Assembly (NCBI RefSeq): GCF_003318235.1
Contig: NZ_QOCG01000014.1
Span: 21,506 to 85,505 of the forward strand
DNA: 64,000 nucleotides
Origin: Loktanella sp. D2R18
Lineage (GTDB): Bacteria > Pseudomonadota > Alphaproteobacteria > Rhodobacterales > Rhodobacteraceae
Direction of reading: 5' to 3'
Of this stretch, positions 54,484 to 64,000 are shown piece by piece. The notes under the pieces are model-generated. The model searched no databases and was not told the DNA's origin. It was given only the letters and a program-made list of their open reading frames with translations. How positions within the stretch are numbered: position 1 is the first letter of the stretch; the number at the start of each line of letters is the position of its first letter. A program made the position numbers and the translations under genes.

Positions 54484-55733
54484 TTAGGTCCAACTGGCAT
54501 GCTTAGTTTGGATAACTCGTGCTCAAGCTTCTGCGCAATTGCGTCAACAGCGACGTTGCGGCCGCTTTCACGGTAAAAGTCGCCGGGAAGCAACGCGCGC
54601 GCGCGCACGGACCGTCTAAACGCATCAAAATTTGCCTTGGGTTTTGCTGCCCGCGATTGCATGAAATTTGCGATTGCCGACGGCTTTGTCCCGGTGGTGA
54701 CGAGAGCGTCGTGTCGGTAAATCGCATCCCCCAACACCAAAATCGGAACACCATGGTGCAGTGCCGAAAACGCGGAAGTGGAATTGATCACGATCATACC
54801 AGAGGCGTGTCGCGTCACCTCTCCGATCGCCCCTGCTCCCAAAGTCATCACGCGCCGCGCCAAACCAAGCGCACGCGCATATTTCGCAATGAGGCGCCGC
54901 GTTTGGCCGGCATTCCGGTCCAAAGGATGAAGCTTGAAAACAACGGTTTGCTCTGTTGTGCTTTCGCGCAAAGCCAAAAGCGTTTGCTTCACCAGCTTTT
55001 GGTTCGTCCAACCTCTGGCAGAATACCTTATCTGACTGTCTTCGGGCACTTGCAGCGTGACAAGAATGTATTTTCCCTTTAGCCGCGTCTGCAGTTTTTT
55101 CAGCTTTGTCAGAATCTCATGTTTCACGCATGCCCGTGAGGTCAAATGTTTTCCCCACGACATAGCCAATCGCCCGCCCCCTTCACGTTTTCGATGAAAC
55201 AGGGCCTTTTCGGCTGGGGCCGCCTTTAGATCGCGCACAAGGTAATAGATCGCAGCCCAAATTCGTAGCGCAGATTGGGATGACGGCATATCCAATGGCT
55301 CTGGCAGCGTCGCGGGATTGATTTGTTCGGGCGTCCAGCGACAAAGCGGTGAGCTATCGTTATTGCCGCCAATCTCGCAAGTGATGTAGCCAGAACGTAG
55401 ATACCCTTCCTCCAGACAAATCACAGGCACGCCATAAAGCGAAGCAACCTGTCTGGCCGCAAAGTGCATTGGTCGCATCGCGCCAAATACGACAATAAAG
55501 CTGGGCTTGTTTTGAACCATCTCAGCACGCAGCCAATCTGACCATTCTTTTTTGGCACCGCGAAAATACGTGTAGTCACCACGTGTAAAGATTTTGTCAC
55601 CTGCATTGAAAACGACGCGCCTCACTGCAAACCCTCGCGACGCAAGCCCGCTATGCAGCTCTTGAAAAAAGGGGCCGACAGGCCCCTGCAACAAGAGCAC
55701 ATGCGGTGCACGGGTATCTAAACGATGAAACAT
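54480..55733 (-). CDS. kpsS: capsule polysaccharide synthesis protein KpsS
   Basis: The 417-residue cytoplasmic protein is a KpsS-like beta-Kdo transferase that starts the linker on the lipid acceptor. Recognisable parts are LLQGPVGPFFQELHSGL at the start, VICLEEGYLRSGYITCE and TVVFKLHPLDRNAGQ. It heads the minus-strand capsule operon, preceded by GAGG and a 0.7 kb intergenic region. Confidence 0.92.
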   Translation of the reverse strand: MFHRLDTRAPHVLLLQGPVGPFFQELHSGLASRGFAVRRVVFNAGDKIFTRGDYTYFRGAKKEWSDWLRAEMVQNKPSFIVVFGAMRPMHFAARQVASLYGVPVICLEEGYLRSGYITCEIGGNNDSSPLCRWTPEQINPATLPEPLDMPSSQSALRIWAAIYYLVRDLKAAPAEKALFHRKREGGGRLAMSWGKHLTSRACVKHEILTKLKKLQTRLKGKYILVTLQVPEDSQIRYSARGWTNQKLVKQTLLALRESTTEQTVVFKLHPLDRNAGQTRRLIAKYARALGLARRVMTLGAGAIGEVTRHASGMIVINSTSAFSALHHGVPILVLGDAIYRHDALVTTGTKPSAIANFMQSRAAKPKANFDAFRRSVRARALLPGDFYRESGRNVAVDAIAQKLEHELSKLSMPVGPN

Positions 55734-56452
55734 TAGGACCTCATCCGTGCGTCATAGTGTTTCAAAAGAGAACAGAGTTGCGTAGTCAAATTTCCAAACC
55801 CTAGTTAGTATTGATATTCAAAACGTTGGCACGCTAACTTACGGCACCGTCAAACATCACAACCAGCAACCACCCTATAGGTTCATCATTCATCTTTTGA
55901 TTGCAACCCCTTGATTGCAATGCTGGATATAGACGACGTGTCGGGCGCAGCACCGAAAGAGTAGCTAATTGTGACTAATCTTTTACCGAACATGCTTAAT
56001 AAATTGATAAAACGTCGGAAATTTTAGCGCTTCGGGAATGCGCGTCTGTTTATATTGATAAGAAAGCAACGGCGAAATATCGCGCAATAGTTGAACAACT
56101 TCTCAAATGACCAGGTGGATTTTTCTGCGGCAATACGTCCGCTTAGTCGGGCATAAGGTTACGAAGACATCCCCGTGACCGACGTACAAAATTCCGCATA
56201 GGACATGGAAGAACCTCAAGCCACCGCAAATACGTTTGCAAAAATTGGAATGGCGGACAGACTGGGACAGCGCAGTGTAGTTCACAAGCGCAAGCTCTTG
56301 ACCGGTCTGACAAAAAGGACAGAACGCATTGCTATTTTTGACCCGCGCACTGGTTTGTGGACGTGCGATCCGCTATTCTGTTCGTTGCGCTACACGGTTA
56401 ATAAATTTGGCAAACTTTCGACCACAAACGCGCGTGCTACTTGGAGGCTCAG
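55734..56452. other. 0.7 kb A+T-rich intergenic control region
   Basis: The stretch lies between the divergent kpsS operon and the sulfotransferase gene. It holds no ORF that I can support; a 83-codon plus-strand ORF at 56205-56456 has no family signs. It contains a tandem 10-mer (55897-55920) and probably promoters for both directions, which I could not pin down. Confidence 0.6.
55897..55920. promoter_or_regulatory. tandem TTGATTGCAA direct repeat
   Basis: TTGATTGCAA occurs twice, separated by CCCC (14 bp from start to start). The location in the capsule control region and the exact repetition suggest a regulator binding site, but the protein is unknown. Confidence 0.4.
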
Positions 56453-57589
56453 TTGAAGAAGCAACATCTTTATTTTCATATTGGCGCTCCAAAGACGGGG
56501 TCATCGGCCCTGCAAGGGCTATTATCATGCAACGTAAAAACCCTTGCTCAGAGTGGTGTTTCATATCCTTTCCCTGAAACTGCAGGAATCGTTTCATCAG
56601 GTTTTTGCACGGGCAACCTAGTTCACAAGACACAAAGGCAAGCTGCCAAAGACGCCAATACAGAATTGAACCCTTTGCATTTGCTGCCCCATTTTGAGAA
56701 AATCATTCGGCGTGGTGCCGCTGACGCAGATCAAGACAAAGTTGTTTTCAGTTCCGAATCTTTATCCGTTTCACAATTCGAATTGACGAGCGCGCTATTC
56801 CGAAATCTTATGGCCGACTACGACGTGACGCTGATAGCATTTGTACGCGACGTCTATGACCGGACAATTTCTTCATGGAAACAAGGCGCTAAGACAGGGC
56901 GGCCGGTCCGCGCGTTTGATGCGCATGTTACGGGCGTCCTAGAGTCGCCCTCGCGCGCGCCCTATGAGAACTTGGAATGCCTTATATCGTCGGGCTTTGA
57001 CGTTCGCGTCATCAACTATGATGTTCACCGCAAGAACATCTTTCCATCTTTACTGCGTGAAATCGGCCTAGATGCAACTAAGCTACAATTAAGTGACCCT
57101 ACAAATCGACCAAGCAACGCTTCGATTACTTATGCACAGGCCGATCAAATTGTGGCGACAGGCAATCACGTTGGCTCGCCATTATTGAAAGCGATGCTCA
57201 TTCGGCGGCATTGTGCAGAACCCGGCCTTCAGCCTGACCCCTATTTTAGAGAAATTGATCGTATGTTGCTCGGCTCATTGTCTCAATCGCTTGCTGCACT
57301 GAATAGTAAACTACCCGACGGTGAACAACTGCGCACGCAACTACGCGATTATGACGATACAGGTAACGACAAATATCGTATGGAAGACCTTAAACCGATT
57401 CTTGAGACGGTGCGCGAAGCAATGGAGTTGGAGCGAAACCGCCCCAAATTTAAGCCGCACAAATCGTTGCCAATTGGTTTCGATCCTTTGGTCTATTTAT
57501 TGTTGAACCCCGATGTCGATGCTGCCGGGGTCGACCCTGCGAAGCATTATCTTAACAATGGCCGCTATGAAGGGCGTAAGTACTCTTAG
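56453..57589 (+). CDS. sulfotransferase-family protein with C-terminal NPDV repeat
   Basis: The 378-residue product starts KKQHLYFHIGAPKTGSSALQG, the 5'-phosphosulfate loop, and has the VTLIAFVRDVYDRTISSWK region of the PAPS-binding fold. The C-terminal end reads FDPLVYLLLNPDVDAAG and then KHYLNNGRYEGR, a short module often attached to glycan-related transferases. I place the start at TTG 56453 because GGAGG lies 5 bases upstream. It is likely to sulfate a sugar of the surface polysaccharide. It ends 7 bp from the convergent RgpF-like gene. Confidence 0.78.
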   Translation: MKKQHLYFHIGAPKTGSSALQGLLSCNVKTLAQSGVSYPFPETAGIVSSGFCTGNLVHKTQRQAAKDANTELNPLHLLPHFEKIIRRGAADADQDKVVFSSESLSVSQFELTSALFRNLMADYDVTLIAFVRDVYDRTISSWKQGAKTGRPVRAFDAHVTGVLESPSRAPYENLECLISSGFDVRVINYDVHRKNIFPSLLREIGLDATKLQLSDPTNRPSNASITYAQADQIVATGNHVGSPLLKAMLIRRHCAEPGLQPDPYFREIDRMLLGSLSQSLAALNSKLPDGEQLRTQLRDYDDTGNDKYRMEDLKPILETVREAMELERNRPKFKPHKSLPIGFDPLVYLLLNPDVDAAGVDPAKHYLNNGRYEGRKYS

Positions 57590-57596
57590 TGATGCG

Positions 57597-58910
57597 CTAA
57601 CGGTGAACACCTGGTGTATATGTGACCTGCGTTTTCCACCCTAAACGCGTTGGGACAGCGCCAAATAACCGTTCAAGCGCATGCAACATTGTCCCGTCGG
57701 TTGCGATTGGCTCGCTTGGGTAATCTGACCATGAAAGCCCGAGTTCAACAAACGGCCTTAGCGCGCCAGAGCGGGCCCAAAACATTGTGCCCACAGGGAA
57801 GTTAAAGGCACTTGGCAACTCCCCTACCCCCAATTGCGCTGCGATCTGTTCAGCGACATCCGAATTTTGTCCCCATCCCGGAATATGTGGATCTTCTGGG
57901 TAGACCATGCCGACACGTTCATCTGCAACCATCGCGGTAAGGGCACGGTCAATCATTGGTCCAGCCAGATCGCTGCCAAGCATATTTGAAAGCGTGAACT
58001 CCACCCAATTGGCGACCCAAAGGTCATTATTTGAAAACAAGCTTTTCTTTGTATGTACGTGCCCGATTACGTCATAGTCGCGGATCAAAGTGGGCCCAAA
58101 GCCCGTCAACATTGGTCCAATGTCCCGCCCAACATTGGGGAAAACGGCCACCTCAACGACCTGACCAGCATAATTCATTAGGATTTCGCGCGCGGTCACT
58201 GCATCGGCGTCATTGCGCACACTTACAAACAGGTCTGGTCGCTGGCGGTTCAGGTTCAGCCGTTTCAGAATATCGGCCAGTTGGCAAATGTAGTAGGCAT
58301 GAACATGCAAGGCTGCACGCAGGTCAGATTTATCGCCAATGGTTTGACCGACTTCACCGCCCAAAATGACGGGAAATTTCCAACATCCATCAGGTCGGCC
58401 CAGCTGCAAGAATTTCACATAGGGGTCGTCACGTTCGCCCATCTCATGTGCCATTGCTTCGGCAAATAGGTAGGGATGAAACCCTGGCTCTGGCTTGCGC
58501 GGGTCAACACCTGAATGGATTTGGCTAAGATACGTGCGTGCGGAGGCAACGCGCGACATCGCCGCCCCGCGCGCACCAAAACAAAACTCAGGTTGAAACG
58601 CCCTTGCAGCCAAGATCGCAGCAATGTTTTTGGGGGTCGCCAACTTAGGATTCCGTTTCGCTGCTGAGCGCGCAAACCGGTTTGATGCACGCTGCGAGAT
58701 TAGAAAAGCCACCCAAGACAGCAGCGTCAGGACACAAAATGCAATATAGTTCCAGAACAAGATAAACGCATAGATCGACGCCAGCCTCACTGACTTTGCG
58801 AGTGACGCCTCGACCGCGCCGGCGCTAACTCCCCCTGCCGTCTTGAGTGGATGTTGCGGCTTCTTCACTTTCAATTCCATCTCTTGGGCAATTGGCAAAC
58901 GCGCCTTCAC
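57597..58910 (-). CDS. rhamnan synthesis F (RgpF)-family protein
   Basis: The 437-residue protein has a membrane segment near residues 50-75 and then the RgpF-type glycosyltransferase region: VFVSVRNDADAVTAREIL, VEVAVFPNVGRDIGPMLTG, IGHVHTKKSLFSN and a C-terminal FPVGTMFWARSGAL block. RgpF relatives act in rhamnose-glucose polysaccharide synthesis. With rfbCBDA on the other side it fits polymer assembly using rhamnose, though the exact linkage is unknown. Confidence 0.85.
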   Translation of the reverse strand: MKARLPIAQEMELKVKKPQHPLKTAGGVSAGAVEASLAKSVRLASIYAFILFWNYIAFCVLTLLSWVAFLISQRASNRFARSAAKRNPKLATPKNIAAILAARAFQPEFCFGARGAAMSRVASARTYLSQIHSGVDPRKPEPGFHPYLFAEAMAHEMGERDDPYVKFLQLGRPDGCWKFPVILGGEVGQTIGDKSDLRAALHVHAYYICQLADILKRLNLNRQRPDLFVSVRNDADAVTAREILMNYAGQVVEVAVFPNVGRDIGPMLTGFGPTLIRDYDVIGHVHTKKSLFSNNDLWVANWVEFTLSNMLGSDLAGPMIDRALTAMVADERVGMVYPEDPHIPGWGQNSDVAEQIAAQLGVGELPSAFNFPVGTMFWARSGALRPFVELGLSWSDYPSEPIATDGTMLHALERLFGAVPTRLGWKTQVTYTPGVHR

Positions 58911-59183
58911 TCAATTCGTTTCACAAGGAGACCACATCAGATCAGCCTGTGTCGGCATGCCAGATTTCGCCTAAACCTGATCATTTACCAGCGCAAAATT
59001 CTGATACAAGCCTTTTGAGCGCGCGTGCCTTCTTTCGCAATCGCACAAAAATTAACGGCTTATGCTTTATTGCGCCTATCCTTTTGAGCCGATACCGTTC
59101 ATTCACCTACTCGGTCGCCCCTGCGCCGACCATTTAATTGCAGTCGCTTGCCTTCTGCCTGCCGCACCAAGTTGATGATCACC

Positions 59184-59750
59184 ATGGCTATTTCCATTCG
59201 CAAACTTTCCATCCCCGATTTGATTGTCGTCCAGCCCAAAAGGTTTGGTGATAGCCGTGGGTATTTCGAAGAAACTTGGAACAGGCGCGATTTCTTGACC
59301 GCTGGAATTGCCGTCGATTTTGTTCAAGACAACCACTCATTGTCCGAAGCCAAGGGCACATTGCGCGGCATGCACTTTCAAACGCCGCCCTCTGCACAAG
59401 ACAAGCTTGTCCGCTGCACCAAAGGGGCAATCTATGATGTCGCTGTCGATATTCGCCGCGGTTCGCCGACTTATGGCGCCTGGGCAGGGGTCGAGCTGTC
59501 CGCACAGACTGGTGAACAGCTATTTGTGCCTAAAGGGTTTGCACATGGTTTTGTCACCCTCGAACCGCACACCGAAGTTCAATACAAATGTTCAGATTAT
59601 TACGACCCGGCCTGTGACCGATCCATACGGTGCGACAGCTTGAACATCGATTGGCCATTGCCCGTCGCCCCGATCATTTCGGAGAAAGACGCAGCTGCAC
59701 CCCCATTTGACGCGCTGATGTCTCCCTTTGATTTTGGTAGCGACCAATGA
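59184..59750 (+). CDS. rfbC: dTDP-4-dehydrorhamnose 3,5-epimerase
   Basis: The 188-residue cupin enzyme catalyses the third step of dTDP-L-rhamnose synthesis. It has [27 protein letters not shown] with the catalytic histidine, and [14 protein letters not shown]. The ATG at 59184 gives the normal length; an ATG three codons upstream is also possible and no strong ribosome site is seen. It heads the rfbC-rfbB-rfbD-rfbA operon and overlaps rfbB by 4 bp. Confidence 0.94.
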   Translation: MAISIRKLSIPDLIVVQPKRFGDSRGYFEETWNRRDFLTAGIAVDFVQDNHSLSEAKGTLRGMHFQTPPSAQDKLVRCTKGAIYDVAVDIRRGSPTYGAWAGVELSAQTGEQLFVPKGFAHGFVTLEPHTEVQYKCSDYYDPACDRSIRCDSLNIDWPLPVAPIISEKDAAAPPFDALMSPFDFGSDQ

Positions 59751-60796
59751 AGATTCTCATCACAGGCGGTGCAGGTTTTATCGGGTCAGCCGTGGTGCGG
59801 CTTGCCGTCGGACGTGGGCACAGCGTGGTGAATGTGGATGCGTTGACCTATGCAGCCTGTCTCGAAAACACGCGGTCCGTTGAACACTCACCTTTATACG
59901 CCTTTGAACACGCAGATATCCGCGACCGGACTGTGCTTGATCAGATTTTTGCTGCGCATGCACCTGACGCCGTCCTGCATTTGGCCGCCGAATCCCACGT
60001 TGATCGCTCAATCGATGCGCCTACAGATTTCATCGACACAAATATGACCGGCACGTTCAACATGTTGGAGGCTGCAAGGGCGCATTGGACCGCCACCGGC
60101 AAAGCAGACAGTTTTCGGTTCCATCATGTTTCAACGGACGAGGTGTTTGGCTCGCTCCCTGCTGATCCATCCACTAAATTTACGGAAGAGACAGCGTATG
60201 ATCCGCGGTCTCCCTATGCCGCCTCAAAAGCGGCGTCAGATCATCTAGTGCGGGCGTGGCATGAAACATACGGGCTACCGATTGTCCTGACAAATTGCTC
60301 AAACAACTACGGACCCTACCATTTCCCTGAAAAACTTATTCCAGTTGTGATCCTGAATGCGTTGGCTGGTCGTGACATCCCTGTTTATGGAAGTGGCAAT
60401 AACATCCGCGATTGGTTGTTTGTCGAAGATCATGCAGACGCCCTGCTCACGGTGCTAATGAATGGAAGGACGGGCCGCAGCTACAATATTGGTGGCGATA
60501 GCGAGCTGCGCAATATTGATCTGGTACGTATGATTTGCGAGATACTTGATGATAAACGACCCAAGAGCGAAGCCACATACGCCACGCAAATCGCCCATGT
60601 TGAAGATCGACCTGGCCACGATGCGCGCTACGCAATCGACGCGACCCGCATCCGCACAGAACTTGGCTGGAGGCCCTCTGTTTCAATCCAAGAAGGGCTT
60701 AAGAGCACTGTGCAATGGTATCTCGACAACGAGGATTGGTGGCGTCCACTTCTGAACCGAAACGGTGTTGGTACAAGGCTAGGTGTGTCAAAATGA
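59747..60796 (+). CDS. rfbB: dTDP-glucose 4,6-dehydratase
   Basis: The 349-residue NAD-dependent enzyme makes dTDP-4-keto-6-deoxyglucose. It has [35 protein letters not shown] with the dehydratase Asp-Glu, and the [15 protein letters not shown] motif with Tyr and Lys of the short-chain dehydrogenase type. All expected catalytic residues are present. It is followed by rfbD with a 4-bp overlap. Confidence 0.95.
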   Translation: MKILITGGAGFIGSAVVRLAVGRGHSVVNVDALTYAACLENTRSVEHSPLYAFEHADIRDRTVLDQIFAAHAPDAVLHLAAESHVDRSIDAPTDFIDTNMTGTFNMLEAARAHWTATGKADSFRFHHVSTDEVFGSLPADPSTKFTEETAYDPRSPYAASKAASDHLVRAWHETYGLPIVLTNCSNNYGPYHFPEKLIPVVILNALAGRDIPVYGSGNNIRDWLFVEDHADALLTVLMNGRTGRSYNIGGDSELRNIDLVRMICEILDDKRPKSEATYATQIAHVEDRPGHDARYAIDATRIRTELGWRPSVSIQEGLKSTVQWYLDNEDWWRPLLNRNGVGTRLGVSK

Positions 60797-61665
60797 GAAT
60801 TCTGATCTTTGGCAAAACGGGCCAAGTCGCGACCGAACTTGCGCGCAATTGCCCTGCAGGCATCTCTTGCCGTTTCCTAGCGCGAACAGATGCCGACCTA
60901 GCCGATCCTACGCAGTGCGAAGCCGTCGTTTTGGCAGCGGACGCGGACGCGGTGATCAACGCCGCTGCCTTCACTGCCGTTGACGCGGCACAAACCGATG
61001 AGCAAACCGCAACAATTATTAACGGGCAAGCTCCGGGTGCCATGGCACGAGCCTGCGCTCAAAAAGGCATCCCCTTCCTACACGTGTCGACTGACTATGT
61101 CTTTGACGGTTCTGGAACAGCACCATTCGCGCCTGACCACACGACGCGCCCATTGTCGGCTTATGGCCGATCCAAACTGGCAGGCGAAGACGAAATTCGA
61201 AATAGCGGCGCGCGACATCTTATTATGCGCACAAGCTGGGTATTCTCTGCGCATGGCCAAAATTTTTTCAAGACGATGCAAAGGCTGGGCAAAAGCCGGG
61301 AAACCATCAATGTCGTGGCGGATCAAATCGGCGGGCCGACCGCAGCACATGATATTGCGAAGGCGCTGTTTATTGCAGCGAAATCAATGGTTGACGGTCA
61401 CAAGGGCGGGACCCACCATTTTTCCGGCCAACCTAATACCAGCTGGGCCGATTTTGCACGTGCAATTATGAAAGGTTCAGGATTGCCCTGCAAAGTGCGC
61501 GACATCCCTTCATCTGACTTTCCGAGTGTCTCAAATCGCCCACCGAATTCACGCCTAGACTGCAATTCACTTACCAAATTGTTTAAGATTTCCCAGCCAG
61601 ATTGGCGCCAAAGTCTGCGCGAAATCTTAACGGAACAGAATGGATCGGCACCTGATGAAACGTAA
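60793..61665 (+). CDS. rfbD: dTDP-4-dehydrorhamnose reductase
   Basis: The 290-residue enzyme gives dTDP-L-rhamnose. It has [25 protein letters not shown], and the YGRSKLAGE catalytic Tyr/Lys, with a C-terminal [11 protein letters not shown] region. The start at 60793 is in the end of rfbB and is preferred to a longer start at 60715. Confidence 0.95.
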   Translation: MRILIFGKTGQVATELARNCPAGISCRFLARTDADLADPTQCEAVVLAADADAVINAAAFTAVDAAQTDEQTATIINGQAPGAMARACAQKGIPFLHVSTDYVFDGSGTAPFAPDHTTRPLSAYGRSKLAGEDEIRNSGARHLIMRTSWVFSAHGQNFFKTMQRLGKSRETINVVADQIGGPTAAHDIAKALFIAAKSMVDGHKGGTHHFSGQPNTSWADFARAIMKGSGLPCKVRDIPSSDFPSVSNRPPNSRLDCNSLTKLFKISQPDWRQSLREILTEQNGSAPDET

Positions 61666-62524
61666 GGGTATTATACTGGCCGGTGGAACTGGTTCTCGCC
61701 TTTGGCCAATCACCATTGGTGTGTCAAAACAGCTTTTACCGATCTATGATAAGCCGATGATCTACTATCCGCTTTCTGTTCTCATGCTCAGCGGTATCCG
61801 TGAAATCGCGATAATTACGACCCCAGAAGATCAGCCGCAGTTTCAGAAATTGATGGGCTGCGGCCGGCAATGGGGATTGGAACTAACCTATATTGTACAG
61901 CCAGAACCAAAAGGTCTCGCACAAGCATATTTACTCACCCGCGAATATCTCGCTGGGGCGCCCTCGGCGATGGTTTTGGGTGACAACATTTTTTTTGGCC
62001 ATGGGTTGCCAGAATTGCTTGCTGCTGCAGATAGCAAAAGCAGTGGCGGGACAGTTTTCGCGCATCATGTGAACGATCCTGAACGATATGGCGTGATCGA
62101 CTTTGACACTTCCGGCAATGTTACCGAAATCGTTGAAAAACCAAAGGAAGCTCCATCCAACTATGCCGTGACCGGCCTCTATTTTCTTGATGGTCGCGCG
62201 CCGGAATTTGCTACCGAGGTGGCGCCTTCTGCACGTGGAGAGTTCGAGATTACTGATCTATTGGAGCGCTACCGTGTCGAAGAATCCCTGAGCGTAGTGC
62301 ATCTTGGACGGGGGTTTGCGTGGCTTGATACTGGGACGCCCGGTAGCCTGCTTGATGCAGGAAATTTTGTGCGCACAATGACAGAACGTCAGGGTTTGCA
62401 GGTAGGATCACCTGATGAAATTGCCTTTCGTTTGGGGTGGATCAATGAAGATCGTCTGCATCAACAAGCTGACGCCTTCAAGAAAAGCACATATGGCCAG
62501 CACCTTCGCTCTATTCTTGATTAG
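61655..62524 (+). CDS. rfbA: glucose-1-phosphate thymidylyltransferase
   Basis: The 289-residue enzyme joins dTTP and glucose-1-phosphate, the first step of the pathway. It begins [17 protein letters not shown], has YDKPMIYYPLSVLMLSGI, and the catalytic VLGDNIFFG and EKPKEAPSNYAVTGLYF. The start at 61655 overlaps the rfbD end by 11 bp. Its stop overlaps the end of the convergent RgpF-like gene. Confidence 0.96.
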   Translation: MKRKGIILAGGTGSRLWPITIGVSKQLLPIYDKPMIYYPLSVLMLSGIREIAIITTPEDQPQFQKLMGCGRQWGLELTYIVQPEPKGLAQAYLLTREYLAGAPSAMVLGDNIFFGHGLPELLAAADSKSSGGTVFAHHVNDPERYGVIDFDTSGNVTEIVEKPKEAPSNYAVTGLYFLDGRAPEFATEVAPSARGEFEITDLLERYRVEESLSVVHLGRGFAWLDTGTPGSLLDAGNFVRTMTERQGLQVGSPDEIAFRLGWINEDRLHQQADAFKKSTYGQHLRSILD

Positions 62525-63684
62525 TGCTGGCGCCACGCCTTTTGGGGGAGGTGTTCGCGATCAGCTTCTGCGATGCGCTTGAGTTCTTCAAGAGCTTCCA
62601 AATTATCACATTGTATATCGCCGTTCTCAACCGCCTCTAAAAACCGAATGCGTCCAACCTGAAAGAGCCGATCCGTGTTTTTCTTGACAAATGACGTTTG
62701 AAAAATTTGCTCGGTCGCCCAACAAAACGACGCATTAAATCTGCGCGTTTTGATCACACAACCAATATGTGCAAGCGCCCGATCACGCCATGTTTCATCA
62801 CGCGGCGAGGCAAGCAGTGCGCTGCATTCATCTGCAAAAAACTGATCCGAATAAGCCGCATAGCGCAGAGTCTGTTCAATGAACTGATCAGAGCGTTTGC
62901 AAACCTCGTGCAGAAATGACTTTCGGCGCGACAGTGCCCCCACTGTTAACCCAGCTTCATCCATTGCGCGTGAAAATCCAACTTCCCCACGTTTGATCGT
63001 GAGTAACTTAGAATCCGTTTGTTCATAGCTGTCCCAAAAACGCTGAAACGCGGGGTGCTTATAGGTGCTGACAGGAACCATTGTCACATAAGATTCAATA
63101 TGTTCGGCTCGCATGCGCACGTGATTAACCCGATACTTGGTATCAGGGTATTCATTGCGCGTCGGCACATGAAAAAGCAGACCTGTCACATCAAGATCAG
63201 AGTCTTCAAGACGCTCAATAACTTTGCTTCCGCTCCACATCGGGAACCAAACGCTATCATTCATCAAAACAAGGTTCTTAGGCGAAATTTTCTGCTGCTG
63301 TAGAAAATGGATTGCATCGCGGAACCCCCCAAAATCATAGCCAAAATTAGGCCGCTCTAGCAGCCGCCACACGTTCGCGACGGCGTTTTTGCGTGCACTA
63401 TCCTGTAAGCCCCCATTTGCGACCATAACGACATTATAGCCCCTACTTTTCATGAACGCGCATGTTCGCATTAGCGAAGCAGGAACAGATCCTTGTTGAA
63501 ACACGAGCAAGACACAAAATTTGGCTGTCGCGGCCTCAGCCTTCCCCGAAACTTTGATATCTGCCCACCGGGTCCGATCATAGTTCGCGCGAGAAGACCG
63601 CTCGACAACACGCCGCGGGATATCTCTTATTTGCTCCGCGAAGCGAAGCATTTCTCGCTTAAATTTCCAAGCAGGTGGCAACAC
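62521..63684 (-). CDS. second RgpF-family protein, start uncertain
   Basis: The 387-residue frame has the RgpF-type region FCVLLVFQQGSVPASLMRTC, LLERPNFGYDFGGFRDAI, LVLMNDSVWFPMW and DVTGLLFHVPTRNEYP. The reading frame continues upstream without a stop for about 26 more codons (reading back to about 63760) but has no ATG, GTG or TTG there that I can defend, and the only start codon at the given end is a GTG at 63684. An IS end lies about 100 bp upstream, so the N terminus or promoter may have been removed. Confidence 0.75.
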   Translation of the reverse strand: MLPPAWKFKREMLRFAEQIRDIPRRVVERSSRANYDRTRWADIKVSGKAEAATAKFCVLLVFQQGSVPASLMRTCAFMKSRGYNVVMVANGGLQDSARKNAVANVWRLLERPNFGYDFGGFRDAIHFLQQQKISPKNLVLMNDSVWFPMWSGSKVIERLEDSDLDVTGLLFHVPTRNEYPDTKYRVNHVRMRAEHIESYVTMVPVSTYKHPAFQRFWDSYEQTDSKLLTIKRGEVGFSRAMDEAGLTVGALSRRKSFLHEVCKRSDQFIEQTLRYAAYSDQFFADECSALLASPRDETWRDRALAHIGCVIKTRRFNASFCWATEQIFQTSFVKKNTDRLFQVGRIRFLEAVENGDIQCDNLEALEELKRIAEADREHLPQKAWRQH

Positions 63685-63787
63685 AAATCTAAACTCATTT
63701 TTATTCCAGGCACGATCTGCGACATCAGCGTACTTTCGCGTCGAAGCGATTTTACTTCAAATAGACCCAATGAACAAAAGAAACAAT

Positions 63788-64000
63788 GAGGTGCCCCTAG
63801 TTCCCTAGACGCCTGCCTCGTTCATTTTCTGTTGTTTCATTTCATAGTCAACCGGCGACAGCATGCCATTGTTGGTGTGCTTGCGTGTCGGGTTGTAGAA
63901 CATCTCGATGTAGTCGAACACGTCCTGCCTTGCTGCGTCGCGTGTGAGGTACGTCTGCCGCCTGATCCGTTCGCGTTTCAATAGGTAGAAGAAGCTTTCT
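63788..64000 (-). mobile_element. IS3-family element, end with partial transposase OrfB
   Basis: The minus strand from the window edge to a TAG at 63805 encodes ESFFYLLKRERIRRQTY and later EMFYNPTRKHTNNGMLSP, the C-terminal part of an IS3-group DDE transposase with the catalytic Glu in ESFF. The likely element end starts at 63788 (TGAGGTGCCCC). The rest lies outside the window. It is a different element from the remnants at 7440 and 25434. Confidence 0.88.

Noticed and set aside
56205..56456. 83-codon ORF before the sulfotransferase
   Set aside because: No family signs and no ribosome site; it overlaps the real start region.
1..64000. CRISPR array, prophage or secretion-system cluster
   Set aside because: I saw no spaced direct repeats of CRISPR type, no phage structural genes and no secretion-system genes.

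Overview
The window looks like a chromosomal segment of a marine alphaproteobacterium of the Rhodobacterales (Roseobacter/Octadecabacter/Loktanella type). The signs are a ChpT-type phosphotransferase of the CckA-CtrA pathway, a MocR/GntR regulator beside a DUF1127 gene, olsBA for ornithine lipids, an L21 protein with a C-terminal helix-hairpin-helix tail, ctaA, and several families common in that order. The assignment is inference from gene content, with no database search. IS remnants, a decayed transporter, a truncated tRNA and several broken capsule genes suggest a genome undergoing gene decay.

Left part, 1-9.8 kb: a zinc-free MDR dehydrogenase, a PEBP-like secreted protein and an ATPase that share a duplicated 49-nt leader, metA (Glu111, so probably acetyl-CoA using), a lipoprotein hydrolase, and a tight ppk2-tetR-pagL-like run. 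Next come a decayed polyamine ABC transporter and an IS3-family remnant, a sulfotransferase, and the rplM-rpsI operon with a clear sigma70-type promoter.

Middle part, 9.9-28 kb, is mostly housekeeping: MocR and DUF1127, M32 carboxypeptidase, ctaA, trmJ, a TfoX-N protein, a thiamine-phosphate-synthase-like protein, olsBA, a small DUF3553 gene next to chpT, and the rplU-rpmA-GNAT-obgE-proB-proA run. Three small secreted or lipoprotein genes follow, then a tRNA-Ser cut short by an IS remnant, an intact tRNA-Asn, a metallo-beta-lactamase-fold hydrolase and an EnvZ-like kinase.

From 28.2 to 35 kb lies a conserved but poorly understood group: a transglutaminase/DUF2126 protein, divergent from a circularly permuted ATP-grasp protein, an alpha-E protein and the proteasome-like peptidase Anbu. 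From 35.2 to 43.4 kb is a catabolic island: a beta-hydroxyacid dehydrogenase, a class II aldolase and a gamma-butyrobetaine-hydroxylase-like dioxygenase converge on an aldehyde dehydrogenase, an acid-sugar-dehydratase-like enolase and a GMC oxidoreductase, with a LysR regulator at the edge.

From 43.5 to 64 kb is an ABC-transporter-dependent (group 2, Kdo-linker type) capsule locus. kpsS-kpsD-kpsC-kpsE-kpsM-kpsT form the synthesis and export core. Two downstream genes are damaged: a GT4 glycosyltransferase with an in-frame TGA, and a KpsC-like/GT2/sulfotransferase fusion whose last domain carries two frameshifts. Across a 0.7 kb intergenic region are another sulfotransferase, two RgpF-like proteins and rfbCBDA for dTDP-L-rhamnose. 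An IS3-family element runs off the right edge. Together this suggests a rhamnose-containing, possibly sulfated surface polysaccharide whose final structure may have been altered by recent mutations.
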